Part shown: in pieces, positions 8,901-17,488 of the stretch
Position numbering within the stretch: position 1 is the first letter of the stretch
Layout: every line of letters begins with the position of its first letter
NCBI GenBank assembly: GCA_016871195.1
Contig: VFZN01000014.1
Location: 21,682 to 85,681, forward strand
Source: Acidobacteriota bacterium
Lineage (GTDB): Bacteria > Acidobacteriota > Vicinamibacteria > Vicinamibacterales > UBA2999
Direction of reading: 5' to 3'
DNA length: 64,000 nt
Program-made: the position numbers and the translations under genes
The notes under the pieces: generated by a model
The model's database searches: none
What the model saw: the letters and a program-made list of their open reading frames with translations, nothing else
What the model was told of the DNA's origin: nothing

Positions 8901-9947
8901 GTGCGCCTCGTCGCCTCCGCCCTCCGCGCCTTCCGCCAGCGCCGTCCCCTGCGCGGGGGCTCGCTGCTGGTCACCCTCGTCGGCGACGCTGTCGCCCCCC
9001 ACGGCGGCGACATCGCCCTCGGCAGCCTCATCACCCTCGCCGCGCCGTTCGGCCTGGCCGACCGCCTCGTGCGCACCTCAGTGTCGCGCCTCACCCACGA
9101 TGGGTGGTTTCACACGAGGCGCATCGGACGCCTGAGCTACTACCGGCTGACGCCCGACGGCACCGCCCGCTTCGCCGAGGCAGCGCAGCGCATCTATCAC
9201 CCCCCGCCCTCACTGCCCCGCCGCGCCTGGACCATGGTGCTCATGCCCGGCGGGCTCACCGCGCGTGATGCCGTCGCCCGCGATCTGCAGTGGCTCGGCT
9301 TCGGACGCATGACACCGGAGGTGTTCGTGCATCCGACCTGCGATCCCTCCCACGTCGCCGCTCACCTGCAGCCCCATGGTGCCGCCGACGAGGCCATCGT
9401 CATGCAGGCGTCGATGCAGTCGCGTGCCGATGAACAGCGACTCGTGCAGGCCAGTTGGAACCTCGCTGATCTGAGCGAGCGCTACGAGCGGATGATTGGC
9501 ACGTTCGCCCCCATCAACCACCACCTCGAGCGGGGCGGCGATCTCTCACCCGCCGACAGCTTCATCGTCCGTACGCTGCTTGTGCACGAATATCGGCGCA
9601 TTGTGCTGCGTGACCCGAGACTGCCGACCGCGCTGCTGCCAGACGACTGGGCGGGCGGACGTGCCTATGCCCTCTGCCAGTCGCTCTATGCCCGCGTGTT
9701 CGGGGCGTCGGAATCACACCTGCAGCAGATCGTCGCTGGCACCGCCGAGCGCTGGCGCGCCCTCGACACGTCGGTCACCGCACGCTTCGGGGGCGTACTG
9801 GCGCCGCCGCTGCTCGAGCGCGGACTGTTCGGGAAGAACCCGGCCCGCAGCGCACCAGGCATGGGCAGTGATCAGTCGGCCCTATCGGGTGTGGTCAGCG
9901 ACACGCCCAGCGCCGCACGACGACGCAGCCACAGGCTGGGTCGATAA
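8901..9947 (+). CDS. paaX: PaaX-family transcriptional repressor of phenylacetate genes
   Basis: Regulator of the GntR-like PaaX family, which represses paa operons until phenylacetyl-CoA binds. The N-terminus (about residues 18-95) holds the winged helix with [15 protein letters not shown] and [12 protein letters not shown]; the rest is the PaaX-type ligand-binding and C-terminal domain with [15 protein letters not shown] and [14 protein letters not shown]. At 348 aa it is about 30 residues longer than usual because of a polar C-terminal tail. That tail is read through the last 76 bp of the convergent paaH gene. The start is GTG; an ATG at 8893 is out of frame. It is transcribed away from paaA and probably autoregulates through the inverted repeat upstream. 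Confidence 0.9.
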   Translation: MRLVASALRAFRQRRPLRGGSLLVTLVGDAVAPHGGDIALGSLITLAAPFGLADRLVRTSVSRLTHDGWFHTRRIGRLSYYRLTPDGTARFAEAAQRIYHPPPSLPRRAWTMVLMPGGLTARDAVARDLQWLGFGRMTPEVFVHPTCDPSHVAAHLQPHGAADEAIVMQASMQSRADEQRLVQASWNLADLSERYERMIGTFAPINHHLERGGDLSPADSFIVRTLLVHEYRRIVLRDPRLPTALLPDDWAGGRAYALCQSLYARVFGASESHLQQIVAGTAERWRALDTSVTARFGGVLAPPLLERGLFGKNPARSAPGMGSDQSALSGVVSDTPSAARRRSHRLGR

Positions 9948-11407
9948 CGCGGGTCACCGGTCTGCCAGTGCAGGGCCTCGAGCACCTGCAGCACACGCGC
10001 CGGGGTCAGGGCGTCGCCGAGCGCGAGCGGGCCTCTCGGGTAGCCCAGTCCGCGCTCGACTGCCGGATCAATGTCTTCGGGCGCTGCGATGCGCTGCTGG
10101 GCAATGTCGCAGCCCACGTTCACAATCATCGCTGCCACGCGTTGCGCCACCGCACCCGGACTGTCAGCCACCATCGTCACCGCGTGTCCGCCCGAGCCGA
10201 TGAGACCCTGGGCGGCACGACGCATCGCCGTGCTCGTGAGCGGCGTATGCATCAGCGTGATTCTTCCATCGAGTCCAAACAGCATGTCGACGGCCACGGT
10301 GCGTACCGGGTCCAGCCGCTGGGCCAGCGCGGCCGTGGTGGCATCGGTCCCGAAGGGCGTGACCAGACACAGCGCCGCGGGTGATGGCACCGCCGCATCC
10401 TCGATAACGATGGCCCCTGGCAGTGCGCGCACGAACGCAGCCAGCGCCTCGCCGCTGGCAACATCTGCACGGCTGATCCACACCGATGCCGGACGGTCAT
10501 TGGGAACCGGCGTTTCAGGCGCGAGGACGGCCCGTCCGTCCTGATAGCGATAGAACCCTTCGCCACTCTTGCGGCCCAGCAGCCCGGCCTCGAGACGGCG
10601 CTGCGTTTCGGGTGAGGGTCGGAATCGCGGCTCCTCGTAGAACTGGTGATAAATCGACTCCATCACCGGATGCGACACATCGAGCCCCGTCAGGTCGAGC
10701 AGCTCACAGGGCCCCATGCGGAAACCGGCGGCCTCCCGCATGATGCGATCGAGATCAGCCGCCGACGCCACGCCTTCCGACAGCACACGCATCGCCTCGG
10801 TGACATACGCGCGCCCGGCGTGATTGATGAGAAAGCCCGGCCAGTCTTTCACCCGCACCGGCCGATGACCGAAGGCGCGGGTCAGTGTGCACAGCGCCTC
10901 GCACGTGGCGTCCGAGGTGCGGGCCCCGGCGACCACCTCGACAATCTTCATCAGCGGTGCCGGATTGAAGAAGTGAAACCCGGCCATGCGATCGGGACGC
11001 TCGAGTGCCGCCGCAATCGCCGTCACCGACAGCGACGAGGTGTTAGTGGTCAGCACGCACGTCGGTGCCACACGTGCTTCAAGCTCTCTGAAGAGCGCCT
11101 GCTTCACATCAAGCCGCTCGACGATGGCCTCGATGATCAGATCGGCGGAGACCAGATCGTCGAGCGCGGTCACCACGATCAGCCGTGATGCCGTCGCCGC
11201 GGCATCCTCAGATGACAGTCGGCCTTTCGCAGCAAGCTGCTGCAGCACCTGCGTGATGCCGTCGCGTGCCGCCTCGGCCGCGCCGGGCCGGGTATCGTAC
11301 AGGAGCGTTCGCAGGCCGGCCTGCGCAGTCAGCTGGGCAATGCCCCGGCCCATGACGCCGGTGCCGATGAGTGCTGCGGTCGAGAAAGGGCGGGAGCCGT
11401 CATCCAT
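9872..11407 (-). CDS. paaH: PaaH-type 3-hydroxyacyl-CoA dehydrogenase
   Basis: NAD-dependent 3-hydroxyadipyl-CoA dehydrogenase of the lower phenylacetate pathway. The Rossmann domain begins IGTGVMGRGIAQLTAQAG; TTNTSSLSVTAIA and FHFFNPAPLMKIVEVV carry the catalytic region, and the helical C-terminal domains follow (MGPCELLDLTGLD, GEGFYRYQDG). At 511 aa it has the duplicated C-terminal helical domain typical of PaaH. The ATG at 11407 is chosen over 11458 because the extra 17 residues do not look like protein of this family. It is convergent to paaX with a 76-bp overlap at the 3' ends. Its promoter must lie in the gap above 11407, separate from the paaA promoter. Confidence 0.9.
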   Translation of the reverse strand: MDDGSRPFSTAALIGTGVMGRGIAQLTAQAGLRTLLYDTRPGAAEAARDGITQVLQQLAAKGRLSSEDAAATASRLIVVTALDDLVSADLIIEAIVERLDVKQALFRELEARVAPTCVLTTNTSSLSVTAIAAALERPDRMAGFHFFNPAPLMKIVEVVAGARTSDATCEALCTLTRAFGHRPVRVKDWPGFLINHAGRAYVTEAMRVLSEGVASAADLDRIMREAAGFRMGPCELLDLTGLDVSHPVMESIYHQFYEEPRFRPSPETQRRLEAGLLGRKSGEGFYRYQDGRAVLAPETPVPNDRPASVWISRADVASGEALAAFVRALPGAIVIEDAAVPSPAALCLVTPFGTDATTAALAQRLDPVRTVAVDMLFGLDGRITLMHTPLTSTAMRRAAQGLIGSGGHAVTMVADSPGAVAQRVAAMIVNVGCDIAQQRIAAPEDIDPAVERGLGYPRGPLALGDALTPARVLQVLEALHWQTGDPRYRPSLWLRRRAALGVSLTTPDRAD

Positions 11408-11436
11408 GCGTGTCCCGATGATACGCGAGGGGCCTG

Positions 11437-11541
11437 CGATGCCAGCAGGCGGTACCACCCGTAGAGCGGGGCGAGCGCTTCGTGCCAGCTGCGGCGTTCG
11501 GCATAGGCGCGGGCACCGTGCACGAGCGACGGCCTCGAGCG
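11437..11541 (-). pseudogene. Possible remnant of a glycosyltransferase C-terminus
   Basis: A 35-codon stretch reads RSRPSLVHGARAYAERRSW followed by HEALAPLYGWYRLLA. This looks like the last helix of GT4-type glycosyltransferases, where an ARxxAExxSWxxxxxxLYxxY pattern is common. No catalytic domain lies upstream in any frame and no clean start or stop belongs to it. It may be a decayed fragment, or a chance match; it overlaps the paaH upstream region. Confidence 0.25.
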
Positions 11542-11721
11542 AACGTCGATGTAAACGTGACGAGAGTGTTCGGTATGCGACGGTTCAGGCACCGGCGCGC
11601 GGGCTGTCGCTGCTCCCCCCAGGGAGACTACCGCCGCGCAGTCGTCAGGTCGCCGGGCCGCTCGTCAGGCGTCTGCGCAGGCGGGGGCACAGCCGCCGCA
11701 GGGGTGGCACGCCGGGTCAGC

Positions 11722-11741
11722 AGGTCACCGTCCAGTGACCT
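11722..11741. repeat. Perfect 7-bp inverted repeat
   Basis: AGGTCAC at 11722-11728 and GTGACCT at 11735-11741, separated by 6 bp. The symmetry suits a dimeric regulator, but no regulator gene is adjacent. A small hairpin is the other reading. Confidence 0.45.
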
Positions 11742-11847
11742 CACGTTCGGCACTCAACAGCCGGGGGGTTCGTTGTAGATGGCCTTGAACACCTCAATAA
11801 AGGTGCGCACGGCCGCGCGCCAGATAGGTTCAGGCATATCGCGTGAG

Positions 11848-11884
11848 ACCAAACCTTAGCATCTCACGGGCGACAGGGTTTGGT
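11848..11884. promoter_or_regulatory. Perfect 8-bp inverted repeat upstream of the 11916 gene
   Basis: ACCAAACC at 11848-11855 and GGTTTGGT at 11877-11884 with 21 bp between. The second arm runs directly into TTTACACT, a possible -10 region for the gene starting at 11916. It may be an operator or an mRNA-leader hairpin. Confidence 0.4.
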
Positions 11885-11915
11885 TTACACTTCGCGTTTG
11901 GAGGCACGTAGTTCC

Positions 11916-12929
11916 ATGTTCACGGCACGTTCTCTTGCGATGACCCGCTCCGGCGCAGCCATCGCGGGTTTCTCTCTCTCGATCTTCGCCGCCGCGTGCG
12001 CACAGTCGGCCGGCACGGCCACGACCACGCCCAGCAGCCCCGCCCCGACGGCACAGGCACCCGCCCCGGCCAGTCCAGCTCCAGCTGGCCGCACGGTCAC
12101 TGCCGCGCCGGCCGCCGCACCGGCCGCACCAGCTACCCCCGCAACCCCGACGGCCAAGGCCGCCGACGGCACCCTCATCGCCTACGAGAAGACCGGTGCA
12201 GGGCCCGCGCTCATCCTTGTGCATGGCGGCGGACAGACGCGGCGCTCGTGGGTCGAACGCGGCTATGTCGAGCGCTTCGCAAAGCGCTTCACGGTCATCA
12301 CCCTCGACATGCGCGGCAGCGGCGGCAGCGGGAAGCCCGACACCGCCGAGGCCTATGCCCTCGACCGCCTGACCGGTGACATTCTCGCCGTCGCCGACGC
12401 CGCGGGTGTCAAGCAGTTCCTGCTCGTCGGCTTCGGCCACGGGGCCAGCATCGGCCGCTATCTCGCCGCGCAGTCCGACCGTCTGTCGGGCGCCGTGCTC
12501 ATCAGTGCCGACATGGGACCCACCGTCACTGGCCCGGTGAAGGACGCCATGCTCGCCATGCGGGCCAAGTGGAAGCCGCTGCTCGATGCGGACAAGGCCG
12601 GCACCTTCAAGCTCAGCAGACTGTCACCGGGCGATCAGGATGCGTGGAAGGCCGGCGTGGCCCGCTCGGCCCTCGCCCTCGGGGCCCTGACCGAGTATCC
12701 GTCGCTGGAACCGGCCGCATTCAAGGTGCCCACGCTGTGGGTGCTCGGCGGCGCCGATCAGAGCGGCCTCGAACTGGCCAAGACCTACGAGACGAAGCTG
12801 TCAGGCACGAAGGTCCAGTACAAGACCATCGCGGGGCTGAGCTACTCGGACACGTTCTACCGCACCGATGCGGTGGCGACGGAAATCGAACCGTTCCTCA
12901 TCGCCAACGCCCCGGCCGCCGGCAAGTGA
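11916..12929 (+). CDS. Exported alpha/beta-hydrolase-fold protein lacking the nucleophilic serine
   Basis: A 337-aa protein with an N-terminal export signal and possible lipobox (AAAC, Cys 28), a 55-residue Ala/Pro/Thr-rich linker, then an alpha/beta hydrolase fold. The fold is clear: the LVHGGG oxyanion loop (101-106), LDMRGSGGSG after strand 4, and the elbow region VGFGHGASIG (171-180). In active members this elbow is G-x-S-x-G; here the nucleophile position (174) is glycine. The catalytic histidine near the C-terminus is also missing, replaced around GLSYSDTF; an aspartate remains in GGADQ. It is therefore probably not an esterase and may bind a ligand. Its TGA stop overlaps the GTG of the following MFS carrier, so the two are translationally coupled and may act on the same compound. 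Confidence 0.8.
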   Translation: MFTARSLAMTRSGAAIAGFSLSIFAAACAQSAGTATTTPSSPAPTAQAPAPASPAPAGRTVTAAPAAAPAAPATPATPTAKAADGTLIAYEKTGAGPALILVHGGGQTRRSWVERGYVERFAKRFTVITLDMRGSGGSGKPDTAEAYALDRLTGDILAVADAAGVKQFLLVGFGHGASIGRYLAAQSDRLSGAVLISADMGPTVTGPVKDAMLAMRAKWKPLLDADKAGTFKLSRLSPGDQDAWKAGVARSALALGALTEYPSLEPAAFKVPTLWVLGGADQSGLELAKTYETKLSGTKVQYKTIAGLSYSDTFYRTDAVATEIEPFLIANAPAAGK

Positions 12930-14191
12930 CACGCGCCGTCAACACACCCCGACAGATTCTGCTCGCCAGCCTCATCGGCACGGCGATCGAGTTCTTCGAC
13001 TTCTACATCTACGCCACCGCGGCCGTGCTGGTCTTTCCGAGGCTGTTCTTCCCAGCCTCGGAACCGGCCACCGCCACCCTGGCGTCTCTCGCCACTTTTG
13101 CCGTCGCCTTCGTCGCTCGACCCATCGGCTCGGTGCTGTTCGGTCACTTCGGCGATCGCATCGGCCGCAAGGCGACGCTCGTCGCCGCACTGCTCACCAT
13201 GGGTCTGTCGACGATGGCCATCGGGCTGCTGCCGTCCTACGAGACGCTGGGGCTGCTCGCACCGGTGCTGCTGGCGGTCTTCCGCTTCGGACAGGGTCTG
13301 GGCATCGGCGGGGAATGGGGCGGCGCCGTGCTGCTCGCTACCGAGAACGCGCCCCCGGGCAAGCGCGCGTGGTACGGCATGTTCCCGCAGCTCGGGGCCC
13401 CCATCGGCTTCTTCTTCTCGGGTGGCATCTTCCTGCTGCTGTCACGCACACTGACCAACGAACAGTTCCTCGACTGGGGCTGGCGTGTGCCGTTCATTTC
13501 GAGCGCGCTGCTCGTGGGCCTCGGGCTCTATGTCCGGCTCTCTGTGACCGAAACGCCAGTCTTCCAAAAGGCCATGGCAGCGCAAGCACACCGCGAGGTG
13601 CCGCTGCTCACCGTCATCCGCCACCACACCGGCGCCGTGGTGCTCGGCACGCTCATTGCCCTGGCGGTCTACGTGAACTTCTATCTAATGACGGTCTTCT
13701 CGCTGTCGTGGGGCACCAGTGCCCTCGGCTACACGCGCGAGCAGTTCCTGTTCATCCAGCTGTTCGGGGTGTGCTTCTTTGCCGCCACCATTCCCGTGTC
13801 GGCCCTGCTCGCCGAACGCGGACGACGACGCCTGCTGATGCAGGTGTCGGCAGCCACGTTCCTCTTCGGCCTCGTGTTTGCCCCCCTGTTTGAAAGCGGC
13901 ACCGTCGGCGCCACGGTGATGATGGCCCTTGGCATGGCCCTCGTGGGCTCGGCCTACGGCCCCCTCGGCACCGTGCTCGCCGAACTGTTCCCGACGACCG
14001 TGCGCTACACCGGCAGTTCGCTGGCTTACAACTTTGCAGGCATCTTTGGTGCGTCGCTCGCACCGTATGTCGCCACCTGGCTGGCTACCACCTACAGCCT
14101 CTCGGCCGTCGGCTACTACCTCTCGGCGGCCACGGTCCTCTCGCTCGTCGGCCAGGGGCTCAGCCGCGAAACCAAGGACGACGCGCTCTGA
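12926..14191 (+). CDS. MFS transporter, metabolite:H+ symporter type
   Basis: A 421-aa inner-membrane carrier with about 12 hydrophobic segments. It has the MHS-family signatures: IEFFDFYIYATAA in the first helix, the loop GHFGDRIGRKATL between helices 2 and 3, and GIGGEWGGAVLL in helix 4. Such carriers (ProP, KgtP, ShiA type) import organic acids or osmolytes with protons; the substrate cannot be read here. The open frame continues upstream inside the previous gene, but the GTG at 12926 overlaps that gene's stop (GTGA) and begins the normal N-terminus. It is co-translated with the catalytically dead hydrolase upstream. It converges on the SurA-like gene across a strong hairpin. Confidence 0.88.
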   Translation: MTRAVNTPRQILLASLIGTAIEFFDFYIYATAAVLVFPRLFFPASEPATATLASLATFAVAFVARPIGSVLFGHFGDRIGRKATLVAALLTMGLSTMAIGLLPSYETLGLLAPVLLAVFRFGQGLGIGGEWGGAVLLATENAPPGKRAWYGMFPQLGAPIGFFFSGGIFLLLSRTLTNEQFLDWGWRVPFISSALLVGLGLYVRLSVTETPVFQKAMAAQAHREVPLLTVIRHHTGAVVLGTLIALAVYVNFYLMTVFSLSWGTSALGYTREQFLFIQLFGVCFFAATIPVSALLAERGRRRLLMQVSAATFLFGLVFAPLFESGTVGATVMMALGMALVGSAYGPLGTVLAELFPTTVRYTGSSLAYNFAGIFGASLAPYVATWLATTYSLSAVGYYLSAATVLSLVGQGLSRETKDDAL

Positions 14192-14253
14192 CGTCGCGGG
14201 TGACACCGGGTTCCCGCACCTCGGGCACGCCACGCGCCTCAACCACAACAGCA

Positions 14254-14294
14254 ACGGCCTCAGTCATCCGGTGCATCCGGACCACTGAGGCCGT
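14254..14294. terminator. Bidirectional terminator-like hairpin between convergent genes
   Basis: ACGGCCTCAGT (14254-14264) pairs perfectly with ACTGAGGCCGT (14284-14294), an 11-bp stem with a 19-nt loop that can fold further. It lies between the ends of the MFS gene and the SurA-like gene. No T-run follows on either side. Confidence 0.65.
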
Positions 14295-14345
14295 ATCTCA
14301 CTCACTCGCGGCACCCGCAGGCACCGCACGCGCCGCTGCCCGGGC

Positions 14346-15404
14346 TCAGGGCTTCGGCAGGGCGCCCTGGCCGGCCACCAGCCGTGCCGCCAGGTGGTTC
14401 ACCACGACCGCATTGTTCCGCACCGCCGACAGGTAGGCCGCCCGCAGCAGCTGTTCCTTGCGGCCTCGGATGGCATCAGTGATGCGGGCCTTCACCTCGG
14501 GCATGCTCGGGTCACGCTTGCCGGCCGGTTCCTTCGCAATGAGCGCCACCAGCGTGTGACCGCCGCCCTCGCTGACCAGCGTCACCGACCCCGGTTCCGA
14601 CTTGAGCACCGCATCCCGCAGCTTCTGCGGCGCGCGCTGCAGGGCCGACAGGGGCACAAATCCGAGGTCACCCCCGCGCTGCGCCGTCTCGCCATCTTCC
14701 GAGAAGTCCGCAGCCACGTCCGAGAAAGTCGCGCCCTGCTTCAGCCGCTCCATCAGCATCTGAATCTTCGCATTGGCCTCCTGGGCCGTGGTCGCGTCGT
14801 TTCCCGTGCGGTTGGTCTGCTGGGGCTCGCGCACAGGCGTCACCACAATCTGGCCGATGCGGTAGGCATCTTCGGCAAACTCGAACTGCGAACGGTTCGC
14901 CTCGAAGAATGCCGTGATTTCGGCATCGCTCACCGAGACCTTCTTCGTCACCTCGGCCTCGAGCACCTTCTGTGACAGCATCTCGCGGCGCAGCTCCTCG
15001 CGCATGTCGGCGGCGGTCAGGTTGCGTGCCGTCAGCTGCTGCTGGAACTGTTCCTCGGGGATGTCTTTTCGGCCCTCGTTGTAGGCCGTATCGAGCTCGC
15101 TGTCGGGCACCTCGAGCTTGAGGGCCTTGGCCGTGTTCACGAGAATGTCCTGCACGATCAGCTCGTTCAGTAAGGTCAGCTTGGCCGCCAGCGCCTCTTC
15201 CTCGGAAGGGGCCGGGGTGGTCTGCGCCGTGCGGCGATACGACTTCTCCACCAGATCGCGGCTGATGGCACGGCCATCAACGGTCGCCCACGTGTCGGGC
15301 GAGGCAGGAGCCGGCGCCCCACCGGTGCCCTTGCAGGCACTCACCAGCAGGGTCAGGCTCAGAACAGTCAGCAGTGCATGACGGGCGCGGGAAGCAATCA
15401 GCAT
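14346..15404 (-). CDS. SurA-like peptidyl-prolyl isomerase lipoprotein
   Basis: A 352-aa periplasmic chaperone/foldase. The N-terminus MLIASRARHALLTVLSLTLL is a signal sequence ending in the lipobox VSAC, so lipid anchoring is likely. A SurA_N-like helical domain (about residues 35-170; LTLLNELIVQDILV) is followed by one parvulin (PPIC) domain with RIGQIVVTPV, FSDVAADFSED and GGDLGFVPL. It probably assists outer-membrane protein folding. The start is fixed by the lipobox and by a TACAAT hexamer 6 nt upstream, suggesting a leaderless transcript; the longer frame to 15509 is rejected. It is divergent from the lactate permease. Confidence 0.87.
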   Translation of the reverse strand: MLIASRARHALLTVLSLTLLVSACKGTGGAPAPASPDTWATVDGRAISRDLVEKSYRRTAQTTPAPSEEEALAAKLTLLNELIVQDILVNTAKALKLEVPDSELDTAYNEGRKDIPEEQFQQQLTARNLTAADMREELRREMLSQKVLEAEVTKKVSVSDAEITAFFEANRSQFEFAEDAYRIGQIVVTPVREPQQTNRTGNDATTAQEANAKIQMLMERLKQGATFSDVAADFSEDGETAQRGGDLGFVPLSALQRAPQKLRDAVLKSEPGSVTLVSEGGGHTLVALIAKEPAGKRDPSMPEVKARITDAIRGRKEQLLRAAYLSAVRNNAVVVNHLAARLVAGQGALPKP

Positions 15405-15410
15405 CCCGAC

Positions 15411-15416
15411 ATTGTA
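15411..15416 (-). promoter_or_regulatory. -10 hexamer TACAAT directly before the SurA-like gene
   Basis: On the minus strand TACAAT lies 6 nt before the ATG at 15404, which puts the expected transcription start at or next to the start codon. There is no Shine-Dalgarno sequence. No clear -35 box is seen. Confidence 0.5.
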
Positions 15417-15495
15417 TAGGCCGAATGGCATGCGTGTGCTATAAGCAGCGACAGTTTCCGTGGTTCTCCCCTCACGGCAAGGAGCGCTCGATACC

Positions 15496-17187
15496 ATGTG
15501 GCAGCACAACTATGAACCCCTCGGCGGCAGTCTGGCCCTCTCGGCCCCGGTCGCCGCCCTGCCCATTCTGGTGCTCTTCCTGTTGCTCGGCGTCTGGCGC
15601 CTGCCCTCATGGAAAGCCGCCCTGGCCGCGCTGGCCACCGCCCTGGCCGTCGCCATCGGCGTCTACGGCATGCCGGTGCCGATGGCCCTCATCTCGACGG
15701 TCTACGGGGCAGCCTACGGCCTCTTCCCCATCGCCTGGATTGTCTTCTCGTCGATCATGCTCTATCGACTGGCCGTCGACACGGGCAAGTTCGAAATCAT
15801 CAAGGACTCGGTCGGCAGCCTCACCGATGACCGCCGGCTGCAGGCCATGTTCATTGCCTTCTCGTTCGGGGCCTTCATCGAAGGAGCCGCCGGCTTCGGC
15901 GCTCCGGTCGCCGTCTCGGGCGCGATGCTCGCCGGCCTCGGCTTCAATCCGTTCTATGCCGCGGGCATCTGCCTACTGGCCAACACGGCGCCGGTGGCCT
16001 TCGGATCCATCGGAATTCCCGTGACCACACTCGCCAACGTCACGGGCCTGCCGGTGCTGCCGCTGTCGGCCATGGTCGGACGCCTCTGCGCGATGATTTC
16101 GGTCATCATCCCCGGCTATCTCATCGTGGTCATGGCGGGACGGCAGCGGGCTCTGGAAGTGCTGCCCGCCATCCTGGCGTGCGGCCTGTCATTTGCGGGC
16201 ATGCAGTTCTTCGTGTCGAATTACATGGGCCCGGAGCTCACCGACATCCTCAGTTCGCTCACCTGCATCGTGGTGATGGTGGCCGTGCTCAAGCTGTGGA
16301 AGCCCGCCTCGATCATGCGCCTCGACGGCGACGCGCCGGTCACGCACGCCTCGTTGAAGCACTCGGGGCGCGACATCCTGCTGGCGTGGCTGCCCTACCT
16401 GCTGCTGGTGGTGTTCGTGCTCACGTGGGGCGAGCCCGAGATCAAGGCGGCCATCGACCGCTGGACGCACGGCGTGATGCCCTCGTGGCTGCCCCAGGCA
16501 CCCACCGGGCTGAACGGAATCATGGTGCCCGGACTGCACAATGCCATCACGCGCATTCCGCCCGTGACGGCGGCGCCCGCGCCCTACGCAGCGGTGTTCA
16601 CGCTCAACTGGCTGAGCGCCTCCGGTACGGCGTGCTTTCTTGCCACGCTGGTCACGGCCCTGCTGCTTGGGGTGAAACCGCGGCAGGTGGTGGGGATCTA
16701 TCGCGCGACCTTCGCGCAGCTCAGCTTCGCGATGCTGACGATTGCATCGATGCTGGGGCTGGCCTACCTGATGAATTACTCGGGCATGACCTCAACCCTC
16801 GGCCTTGCCCTGGCGGCCAGTGGCGTCGCCTTCCCCTTCTTCAGCGCCGTCGTCGGATGGCTGGGCGTGTTTCTCACAGGCAGCGACACCTCGGCCAATG
16901 CGCTCTTCGGCAACCTGCAGGTGGTGACGGCCAATGCGCTGGGCCTGAACCCCGTGCTGACCGCCTCGGTCAACTCGGCCGCCGGCGTGATGGGCAAGAT
17001 GATTTCCGTGCAGAGCATCGCCGTCGCCGTCGCTGCCACAGGCATGACCGCCGACGATGAGAGCCGGCTGTTCCGGTTCACGATCAGGCACAGCGTGCTG
17101 CTGATGGTGATGATGGGCATCATCTCGATGATCTTCGCCTACGCGCTGCCGTCGCTCGTGCCGACAGTGCCGGCGACTGCGCCCTGA
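15496..17187 (+). CDS. lldP: L-lactate permease (LctP/LldP family)
   Basis: A 563-aa polytopic inner-membrane carrier that imports lactate (and glycolate) with protons. It starts MWQHNYEPLGGSLALSA and shows family segments such as FGAFIEGAAGFGAPVAVSGAM, ANTAPVAFGSIGIPV, and near the C-terminus LTGSDTSANALFG and NSAAGVMGKMISVQS. About 14 hydrophobic helices are visible. The ATG at 15496 has GGAG 11 nt upstream; the open frame extends to 15460 without a better site. A TATAAG hexamer at 15440-15445 could be its promoter. No lactate dehydrogenase gene is nearby, so substrate choice rests on family membership alone. Confidence 0.92.
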   Translation: MWQHNYEPLGGSLALSAPVAALPILVLFLLLGVWRLPSWKAALAALATALAVAIGVYGMPVPMALISTVYGAAYGLFPIAWIVFSSIMLYRLAVDTGKFEIIKDSVGSLTDDRRLQAMFIAFSFGAFIEGAAGFGAPVAVSGAMLAGLGFNPFYAAGICLLANTAPVAFGSIGIPVTTLANVTGLPVLPLSAMVGRLCAMISVIIPGYLIVVMAGRQRALEVLPAILACGLSFAGMQFFVSNYMGPELTDILSSLTCIVVMVAVLKLWKPASIMRLDGDAPVTHASLKHSGRDILLAWLPYLLLVVFVLTWGEPEIKAAIDRWTHGVMPSWLPQAPTGLNGIMVPGLHNAITRIPPVTAAPAPYAAVFTLNWLSASGTACFLATLVTALLLGVKPRQVVGIYRATFAQLSFAMLTIASMLGLAYLMNYSGMTSTLGLALAASGVAFPFFSAVVGWLGVFLTGSDTSANALFGNLQVVTANALGLNPVLTASVNSAAGVMGKMISVQSIAVAVAATGMTADDESRLFRFTIRHSVLLMVMMGIISMIFAYALPSLVPTVPATAP

Positions 17188-17488
17188 GGCCGGCGGGCGC
17201 GACGGCGGGGCATCGTTGGTGCTGACGGCGGCGCCTCGGAATCAGTGGCGGTGAGTCCGGGTATGTGTCCGTGCTGAACCCTGCAGACGCGGCGTGAGAC
17301 GTACACGTCGAGACGTCATCCGCGCACCGGTCAGAGGCGCACGGCGCCATCGATTCGGGCGAGGGAAACAGTCGAAGAGGGGCTGTCGGCGCGGCGTCTC
17401 CTGGCCGACGACCGCCTCGTGGATGTCGAGTGACGATGGGCGACCGGAACGGCGGACGAGGACGGCCACGCCCGCCGGCCCGCCCGCG
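17188..17488. other. 301-bp intergenic stretch with no recognised feature
   Basis: GC-rich sequence between the 3' ends of the convergent lactate permease and PEBP genes. I see no convincing gene, repeat or strong hairpin in it. Confidence 0.5.

Larger units (their letters stand above)
11408..11915. other. 508-bp gap between paaH and the next gene
   Basis: Apart from the possible remnant at 11437-11541, I see two inverted repeats (11722-11741 and 11848-11884) and no convincing gene. A 27-codon open frame on the minus strand (11754-11837, starting MPEPIWRAAV) is too short to support. The region must hold the paaH promoter (minus) and the promoter of the gene at 11916 (plus). Confidence 0.5.

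Noticed and set aside
11754..11837. 27-codon minus-strand open frame starting MPEPIWRAAV
   Set aside because: Protein-like composition, but too short and without a clear ribosome binding site; not supportable from one sequence.
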